Positions 31,015 through 36,097 of a stretch of DNA of 36,097 nucleotides are shown here, in pieces (position 1 is the first letter of the stretch; every line of letters begins with the position of its first letter). The notes under the pieces were generated by a model. It worked only from the letters and a program-made list of their open reading frames with translations. It made no database searches and had not been told where the DNA came from. This stretch comes from Prevotella sp. (GTDB lineage: Bacteria > Bacteroidota > Bacteroidia > Bacteroidales > Bacteroidaceae), in contig JAFWQT010000018.1 of NCBI GenBank assembly GCA_017508965.1, forward strand, positions 1 through 36,097, read 5' to 3'. The position numbers and the translations under genes were made by a program.

Positions 31015-31689
31015 TCAAAGCTTGATGAGGTTTTCGAGTGCCGGAATCTCTATCTTGCCACGGGAAAGACGGATGAGTCCTTCCTCGTGCATGCTGTTCA
31101 GTTCGCGGCTCAGGTTCAGACGGCTTTCGTGGATGTCCTGTGCCAGTGTCTCCATCTTGATGTGCAGGATTTTCTTTCCGGCAGGGTAGAGGCAGTGCTG
31201 CTCGGCAAAGCGTGCTATCTTCTGGCGGATTCCGCTGGGCTGATGGCGCCACGGCTGGTGGGAGAGACGCTGCGTCTGGGTGCTCACAATGTTGAGCAGG
31301 TTCAGCCGGAATATCTCGAACTTAGCCGTTAGTTCCAGCACCTGACTCTTGTCGATGCGCGCCATGTTGCAGCTGGTGGCGGTGGTGAACGTTCGTGTGA
31401 ATCTCTGCGACCATCCGAAGATGCGCTCCGGCTGCAGCACGTTGGGTGCCGCCAGCTCTTCCTCCACGGTGTAGCTTCCGTCGTCGGAGCGGCCTTCCAC
31501 CTTCAGCTTGCCGCTCATCAGGAAATAGATGTGCAGGCAGGCGTCGCCCTCGCTGACCACGGTCTTGCTGCGGCTGTATTTCAGGAAGCCGAATTTCGTG
31601 TGCGCAACAACCTGGTTCAGATCGTTGCGGCTCATGCCCTGAAACAATGGCAATTCCAGGAGCCTTTCATGGAAATTGGCTAAAGGCAC
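31015..31689 (-). CDS. Crp/Fnr-family transcription regulator
   Basis: 224 residues from a GTG at 31689; the start is uncertain because the family body begins at ELPLFQGMSRNDL. An N-terminal cyclic-nucleotide-binding-like beta barrel (about 20-120: VSEGDACLHIYFLMSGKLKV) is followed by a dimer helix and a C-terminal winged helix. The recognition region is METLAQDIHESRLNLSRELN, then EEGLIRLSRGKIEI. The barrel lacks the canonical cAMP phosphate-cassette Arg-Ser pair, so another ligand, or none, is likely. There are no four-cysteine Fe-S sites as in Fnr. It is the last gene of the run, 24 bases after apbE. Confidence 0.85.
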   Translation of the reverse strand: MPLANFHERLLELPLFQGMSRNDLNQVVAHTKFGFLKYSRSKTVVSEGDACLHIYFLMSGKLKVEGRSDDGSYTVEEELAAPNVLQPERIFGWSQRFTRTFTTATSCNMARIDKSQVLELTAKFEIFRLNLLNIVSTQTQRLSHQPWRHQPSGIRQKIARFAEQHCLYPAGKKILHIKMETLAQDIHESRLNLSRELNSMHEEGLIRLSRGKIEIPALENLIKL

Positions 31690-31713
31690 TGCTTTACTGG
31701 TGTTGATGAAGGT

Positions 31714-32748
31714 TTATTCCGTGATGTTCTCTTTCATCGTGGGACTGTACCACACGGCATTCTCGCCGTTGTCGTCGGAATAGATGAAATAGGCCATCAG
31801 TTCGGGGTGGCGCTCCAGCACGGCTTTTGCCCGCTCGATACCCATCACCATGAACGAGGTGGCATAGGCATCGGCCGTGGCACAGTTGTCGGCCAGAACC
31901 GTTGCCGACAGCAGCGAGTGCTGCACGGGGGCTCCAGTCTTGGGGTCGATGGTGTGGGCATATTTCTTGCCTCCCTTATAGTAGAAATTGCGGTAGTTGC
32001 CGCTGGTGGCCATTGCCTTGTCGGCCACGTTGATGACCGTCTGCAGTTCGTTGTCGGTAGCAAGTGAGTCCTCGGTGGGCTTCACCACGCCGATTCTCCA
32101 AGGCACGCGTTTCTCGTTGATGCCGTGCGTCACCACCTCGCCGCCTATCTCGACCATGTAGTTCTCGATGCCGCGGCGCTTCAGAAAGGCGCCTATCACA
32201 TCGCTGCCGTAGCCCTTGGCAATGGCCGAGCAGTCGAGCATGATGCGCGGGTCTTTCTTGCTGATGGTCTTGCGGCGGGTGTCGAGCGTAATCTTCTTGT
32301 ATCCCACAAGCGCCTTCAAACTGTCGATGGCCTGTGGCGTGGGCTGTGTGCCACTCTTGAATCCGAATCCCCAGGCATTCACCAAGGGTGCCACGGTGAT
32401 GTCGAAAGCCCCGTCGGTCTCTTCTGAAACCTTCATGGCCAGCTCTACTACCTGCATGAACATTTCGTTCAGCTCGGTCTTCTCGTTGCGGTTCACCTTC
32501 GAGATGATGCTCTTGTCGTTGAACATCGAGAGGGCGTCGTCTACCTTCTTCAGTTCGGCCTCGATTTCCTTCTGCAGGTTCTCGTCGCTCTGGTAGGTTA
32601 CGCTGTAGAACGTGCCGAAGACGGTCCCCTTGTTATGCTGAAAGGGCATGCTGTGCTGGTGCTTGATGATAAGCACGGTGCCGATGACAAGAAATGCCAG
32701 GAAGGCCAGCTGCAGGGTGACGTTTCTCTTCTTGCGTTTGTTTTCCAT
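31714..32748 (-). CDS. apbE: FAD:protein FMN transferase (ApbE)
   Basis: 344 residues with an N-terminal membrane anchor (about 10-28, LQLAFLAFLVIGTVLII). Signature motifs are FGTFYSVTYQ (about 44-53), a DGAFDITVAPLVNAWGFG segment, DCSAIAKGYGSDVI, the metal-binding region TGAPVQHSLLSATV and DAYATSFMVMG. ApbE transfers FMN from FAD to threonines of NqrB/NqrC and RnfD/RnfG proteins in the periplasm. No Nqr or Rnf gene is in the window. Confidence 0.94.
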   Translation of the reverse strand: MENKRKKRNVTLQLAFLAFLVIGTVLIIKHQHSMPFQHNKGTVFGTFYSVTYQSDENLQKEIEAELKKVDDALSMFNDKSIISKVNRNEKTELNEMFMQVVELAMKVSEETDGAFDITVAPLVNAWGFGFKSGTQPTPQAIDSLKALVGYKKITLDTRRKTISKKDPRIMLDCSAIAKGYGSDVIGAFLKRRGIENYMVEIGGEVVTHGINEKRVPWRIGVVKPTEDSLATDNELQTVINVADKAMATSGNYRNFYYKGGKKYAHTIDPKTGAPVQHSLLSATVLADNCATADAYATSFMVMGIERAKAVLERHPELMAYFIYSDDNGENAVWYSPTMKENITE

Positions 32749-32767
32749 GTCCTTTCTGTTTTAAGTT

Positions 32768-33448
32768 TCAGATTACTACGATAACGTTGAATGTGGCGCC
32801 GAAGGCGGAGTTGTCGCGCTTTCCGAATCCCGGCACATACCACACCTTGCTGTGTTCTCCCTCTTTGTAGGAAATGCGGCGCTGGTAGCGCACGGTCCAT
32901 CCCAGATGGAACGGTCCCCATATCTTGGACTGTATGCCGAAGAGCAGCTCAGCCCAGTGGTAGTTGCACTTCATGCCTTCCTCGCCCCATTGCACCTTGC
33001 CGCCCCAGTAGTAGTCGGCAATGGGCCGCGAATCGTAGTCAACGCTGAAACTGGTGAAGGCATAGCGCACTCCGGCATAGATGCGGTTCACGTCGTGCTT
33101 GTTTTTCAGCAGGTTGAAGTCGATGCCCACTTTGGCGTAGGGCGCATTGGTCTTGTAGTGGATGTAGGTGGCATCGTCGGTATGGTCGCACATGCCGTAG
33201 CCCAGTTCCACGGCCGGGAAAAACCTGTCCTTAAGGTTTACGCGCATACCAGTCTCGAACTGTCCGTAGTCGCCGAGTGTCTTCATGGCCAGTCCCACAA
33301 GGTCGGCCGACACTTCCACTCCCTGGAACCACGCCGTGGAGTCGGCTATTTGCAGGAACTTCTTGACCTGTCCATTGGCTTCCGACGGCAGCAGCAGAAG
33401 ACTAATAATAACGGATAAGATGTATCTGGATATTTTCTTTAGATTCAT
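32768..33448 (-). CDS. DUF6048-like outer-membrane beta-barrel protein
   Basis: 226 residues with a signal peptide (about 1-26, ending ANGQ). Alternating hydrophobic strands rich in Tyr and Trp (AGVRYAFTSFSVDY, WAELLFGIQSKIW, HLGWTVRYQRRI) and the ending FGATFNVIVVI are typical of a small outer-membrane barrel. The DUF6048 assignment rests on recall of Bacteroidales DUF6452/DUF6048 neighbours. The start overlaps the end of the DUF6452 gene by 47 bases in another frame. Confidence 0.65.
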   Translation of the reverse strand: MNLKKISRYILSVIISLLLLPSEANGQVKKFLQIADSTAWFQGVEVSADLVGLAMKTLGDYGQFETGMRVNLKDRFFPAVELGYGMCDHTDDATYIHYKTNAPYAKVGIDFNLLKNKHDVNRIYAGVRYAFTSFSVDYDSRPIADYYWGGKVQWGEEGMKCNYHWAELLFGIQSKIWGPFHLGWTVRYQRRISYKEGEHSKVWYVPGFGKRDNSAFGATFNVIVVI

Positions 33449-33953
33449 ATTCTACCGTAGGGTTGTTGATGGCGATTCGTTCTATTCTGTGGTGTGTCGA
33501 GTGCACGTCGGTGAGGGTGTGGAAGAATTTGGGCGAGCAGTCAACCGATTCCAGGTGCGGATGGTTGGTCTTTTTTAGCCAGACGGTGTCGCGCCATACG
33601 TTCTGGGCGGTGTCGGTAAAAATGAAGAGCAGCACGTCCTCGGGCTGTTCGTAGCTCAGGGGCACCTTGATGGAGGTGATGCCTACGCCGCGGTTGAAGA
33701 GCAGGGTGTCGTCGGCCCATTTCAGCGCCTTGATGGAGAGCGTGTCATTCAGCGTGTCGGGCGTGATGCCGTCAGGCTTGGTGAAGTAGTATTCCGTCTG
33801 CACGCGGTTGTTGAGCGGACAGTCCACCGAGGCGCATGCTCCGAAAAACAGCATGGCGGCGAACAGGAATGGCAGCAGGCGGAAGTCGGCCCCGTGCCGG
33901 TTGTCTTTTTGCATATCGTTGTCTGTCACCTCTTTGTCGTGTGGAAAGGTCAT
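33402..33953 (-). CDS. DUF6452-like lipoprotein
   Basis: 183 residues. The ATG at 33953 overlaps the TGA of the upstream glycosyltransferase gene (ATGA), so translation is probably coupled. An in-frame ATG 13 codons later is an alternative start. The signal ends in a lipobox FFGACAS (about 36-42). CPLNNRVQTEYYF follows, the recurring start of the DUF6452 family. The remaining beta-rich domain (LPLSYEQ-like strand, FIFTDTAQNVWRDTVWLKK) is uncharacterised. It is probably a partner of the DUF6048 barrel, since the two genes overlap. Confidence 0.65.
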   Translation of the reverse strand: MTFPHDKEVTDNDMQKDNRHGADFRLLPFLFAAMLFFGACASVDCPLNNRVQTEYYFTKPDGITPDTLNDTLSIKALKWADDTLLFNRGVGITSIKVPLSYEQPEDVLLFIFTDTAQNVWRDTVWLKKTNHPHLESVDCSPKFFHTLTDVHSTHHRIERIAINNPTVEYESKENIQIHLIRYY

Positions 33954-34912
33954 TTTTTCAATATCTCTTCCTCAATCTGATACTCGTTGCGGTTCTGCGA
34001 GGTACGGCTGATGAGGTCGCCCAGGAATCCAGCAATGAACAGCTGTGTGCCTATCATCATCATTGTGAGCCAGATGTAGAAATAGGGCGAGTCGGTGATG
34101 AGCCGTGCCGGATGGCCCACGGCCAGCGCGTAGAGCTTGTGGCCGCCCATGATGGCAGCTGCCACGAAACCGATGAAGAACATGATGCTGCCTAGGAATC
34201 CGAACACGTGCATGGGCTTCTTGCCGAAGGTGGAGAGGAACCAGAGCGTCAGCAGGTCGAGGTAGCCGTTCACGAAGCGGTTCAGGCCCATAAACTTCGA
34301 CGAGCCGTACTTGCGTGCCTGGTGGTGGACCACCTTCTCGCCAATCTTGTCGAATCCCGCATTCTTGGCCAGATAGGGGATGTAGCGGTGCATCTCGCCA
34401 TACACCTCGATGTTCTTCACCACATCGCGGCGGTAGGCCTTCAGTCCGCAGTTGAAGTCGTGAAGGTTCTTGATGCCGCTCACCTTGCGGGCGGTGGCAT
34501 TGAAGAGTTTCGTGGGCAGCGTCTTCGAGATGGGGTCGTAGCGCTTCTGCTTGTAGCCGCTCACCAGGTCGTAGCCGTCTTCCACAATCATGCGGCGCAT
34601 CTCGGGAATCTCGTCGGGCGAGTCCTGTAGGTCGGCATCCATCGTCACCACCACGTCACCCTGCGCTTCCTTGAAGCCGCAGTAGAGTGCGGGACTCTTG
34701 CCGTAGTTGCGGCGGAACTTGATGCCCTTGGCCTCGGGGTGCTGTTTGCAAAGCCCGCTGATTACCTCCCACGACTTGTCGGTGGAGCCGTCGTTGACGA
34801 ATATCACTTCATAGGTGAACCCGTTTTCCTTCATCACTCGTTCTATCCAGGCATACAGCTCGGGAATCGATTCGTCTTCGTTGTAAAGGGGAATTACTAC
34901 AGATATGTCCAT
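33950..34912 (-). CDS. GT2 glycosyltransferase (DPM/GtrB-like)
   Basis: 320 residues. N-terminal GT-A domain: ISVVIPLYNEDESIPELY (3-20), VNDGSTDKS and MDADLQDSPDEIPEM, with the DxD metal site. Two C-terminal membrane segments (about 236-257 and 277-300) match polyprenyl-phosphate glycosyltransferases, which load a sugar on undecaprenyl phosphate at the inner membrane. The gene sits between the DUF4199 and DUF6452 genes. Confidence 0.93.
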   Translation of the reverse strand: MDISVVIPLYNEDESIPELYAWIERVMKENGFTYEVIFVNDGSTDKSWEVISGLCKQHPEAKGIKFRRNYGKSPALYCGFKEAQGDVVVTMDADLQDSPDEIPEMRRMIVEDGYDLVSGYKQKRYDPISKTLPTKLFNATARKVSGIKNLHDFNCGLKAYRRDVVKNIEVYGEMHRYIPYLAKNAGFDKIGEKVVHHQARKYGSSKFMGLNRFVNGYLDLLTLWFLSTFGKKPMHVFGFLGSIMFFIGFVAAAIMGGHKLYALAVGHPARLITDSPYFYIWLTMMMIGTQLFIAGFLGDLISRTSQNRNEYQIEEEILKK

Positions 34913-34936
34913 CTCGTTGTTTTAAATCTCTTTTGT

Positions 34937-35485
34937 TCAATATTTCCTGTTACGCGGTGAACGTCTCATCAGTATGGCAACGGGGACGCTGACGAACAGT
35001 CCCATGAATACGTTGGTGGTGAAGAACTGCAGCGCCACGTCGATGGGGCGAAGGGCTGCCATGTTGTTCATCACCAGCGAGACATCGTCGGAGGTGAGTC
35101 CCCATGTGCGCATCATTTCCATGAATTCCGGATTCTGCATCACGGCCGTGTATTGGGTCATCATGAATCCGTGGTCGATGAACTGGAAGTAGAGGAACTG
35201 GGCCACGGCAAACAGCAGCGAGGCGTTCAGATACTGCATGATGCCATAGGCCAAAGCGCGCCTGAATGAAATGAAACCGTCGCGCACCTCGTCGCGGAAC
35301 TTGCGCAGCCGCATGGCGGCAAATACCAGCGAGAAGGCTCCGATGGCAAAGGCGAAAATGCCGAGCAGGGGAGCGTAGAAGTTGCCGATGAAGCAGGCAA
35401 AGCTGAGCGTCCAGAGTCCTGCTATCAGAGCTCCGTCGATGCGTGCAAATGCCTGCAACTGTTCCATTTCTTCGTATGTCGTCAT
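34937..35485 (-). CDS. DUF4199-like membrane protein
   Basis: 182 residues from the ATG at 35485. The frame is open to 35554, but the extension runs through the promoter, so the internal start MTTYEEMEQLQAFAR is preferred. There are about four hydrophobic segments (GALIAGLWTLSFACFIG, LGIFAFAIGAFSLVFA, and two later), with a basic RLRKFRDEVRDGFISFRRAL loop between them as in DUF4199 proteins. It is the first gene of the glycosyltransferase run; function unknown. Confidence 0.75.
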   Translation of the reverse strand: MTTYEEMEQLQAFARIDGALIAGLWTLSFACFIGNFYAPLLGIFAFAIGAFSLVFAAMRLRKFRDEVRDGFISFRRALAYGIMQYLNASLLFAVAQFLYFQFIDHGFMMTQYTAVMQNPEFMEMMRTWGLTSDDVSLVMNNMAALRPIDVALQFFTTNVFMGLFVSVPVAILMRRSPRNRKY

Positions 35486-35494
35486 AATTGTGTG

Positions 35495-35525
35495 CAAAGG
35501 TAGTGTAAATCGCAGACAATTCAAA
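35495..35525 (-). promoter_or_regulatory. Full promoter (TTTG-19-TACCTTTG)
   Basis: On the minus strand, TTTG (35525-35522) and TACCTTTG (35502-35495) are separated by 19 bases. The -7 box ends nine bases before the ATG at 35485, so the transcript has almost no leader. Confidence 0.7.
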
Positions 35526-35686
35526 ATAAAATCAGATTTATTTTCATATTGCATGGGTGATGTAACAACTCAGTACCCACTGCATCCATCATTCGGTGGA
35601 GTCCTTCAGCTGCTCTCATTCAGGCATTGAACAATAGCATCAGAATTTTTCCTGAAGTTATTTGTTGCCAATAAGATAAACAGTAG

Positions 35687-36097
35687 TCAGTAAATCTTGA
35701 TTTCCTGCTGTCCAGTCATGGCGCGGTAGGCATTATGTGCCAGTGCCGTCAGTTCGTCCTCGCCGGGATAGATGAAGATGGGGGCAATCCACGAGAGGCG
35801 TGCCTTCAGACCATCGGTGACATACTGACTGTGAGAGATGGCTCCTGTCAGGATGATGGCATCCACGTGGCCGTTGGTGGCAGGCGTGAGCGAAGCCAGC
35901 CGTCGGGCCGTCTGGTAGATCATAGCATCGAGGATGAGCTTGGCATGTTCGTCGCCCTCGTTGATGCGGCGCTCCACCTCGCGCACGTCGTTGGTGCCCA
36001 GATGGGCCGTCAGTCCGCTGTGGCCGTTGATTTTGCGCAGCATTTCCTTTTCGTTGTATTTTCCCGAGAAACACATCTTCACCACATCCACAGGCGA
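35687..36097 (-). CDS. buk: Butyrate kinase, C-terminal part
   Basis: The frame runs off the window end, so about 136 C-terminal residues are visible. VDVVKMCFSGKYNEKEM followed by INGHSGLTAHLGTNDVREVE is diagnostic for butyrate kinases, as is the ASKHA-type HVDAIILTGAISHSQYV segment near the end. The enzyme makes ATP from butyryl phosphate or works on branched-chain acyl phosphates; a phosphotransacylase gene would be expected next to it outside the window. The stop is TGA at 35687-35689. Confidence 0.93.
   Translation of the reverse strand, partial: SPVDVVKMCFSGKYNEKEMLRKINGHSGLTAHLGTNDVREVERRINEGDEHAKLILDAMIYQTARRLASLTPATNGHVDAIILTGAISHSQYVTDGLKARLSWIAPIFIYPGEDELTALAHNAYRAMTGQQEIKIY

Noticed and set aside
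35555..35686. Possible transposase remnant between the DUF4199 and butyrate kinase genes
   Set aside because: Short open frames exist on the minus strand (one in frame after the kinase stop, ending CLNESS), but none is long enough or recognisable.

Overview
The window comes from a Bacteroidales chromosome, most likely a Prevotella-type (Prevotellaceae) gut or rumen organism. The evidence is the gene families (lipoproteins of the DUF4230 and DUF4738 types, a DUF6452/DUF6048 pair, GH31 and GH2 enzymes with signal peptides), the repeated Bacteroidetes -7 promoter box TAnnTTTG upstream of genes, and the near absence of Shine-Dalgarno sequences. No tRNA, rRNA, CRISPR array or intact transposase was seen.

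Layout. 1-1138 is the 3' end of a GH31 alpha-glycosidase. 1519-4093 is a two-gene partner-switching signalling unit: a membrane sensor fused to a PP2C/SpoIIE phosphatase and an RsbW-like kinase domain, followed by a STAS anti-anti-sigma protein. 4094-7872 is an accessory, visibly AT-richer island. It holds C-rich hairpin repeats, nested palindromes, decayed minus-strand gene fragments (one a frameshifted RhuM-like gene) and an intact two-gene cassette (5746-7388). That cassette pairs an HsdR-N-like PD-(D/E)xK nuclease with a GIY-YIG-like protein; no methylase or motor gene is present. It is the best candidate here for an undescribed defence or mobile system.

7873-11878 carries a 1000-residue FAD/Fe-S dehydrogenase and a lipoprotein. 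11976-16872 carries a GH2 beta-galactosidase and a GH31 alpha-xylosidase, which together with the first gene suggest removal of xyloglucan-type side chains. 16956-18999 holds convergent genes for a DsbD/CcdA/ArsG-like membrane protein and an AGCS sodium:alanine symporter. 19033-22240 is a run of small envelope or lipoprotein genes.

22445-26690 is housekeeping: exonuclease III, lumazine synthase (ribH), a TPR membrane protein, recF, a DUF721 protein and 5-formyl-THF cyclo-ligase. 26700-30881 holds a C-terminal processing protease, a dCMP deaminase and an M3 oligopeptidase in a minus-strand run. 31015-35485 is a minus-strand operon-like run: DUF4199 protein, GT2 glycosyltransferase, DUF6452, DUF6048, ApbE and a Crp/Fnr regulator. 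The window ends inside a butyrate kinase gene.

A recurring oddity is short-period (7-8 bp) tandem repeats of different sequence lying directly against start codons of minus-strand genes (19723, 22244, 23208), where a ribosome-binding site would normally sit. A second is -7 boxes so close to start codons (recF, the DUF4199 gene) that the transcripts look leaderless.
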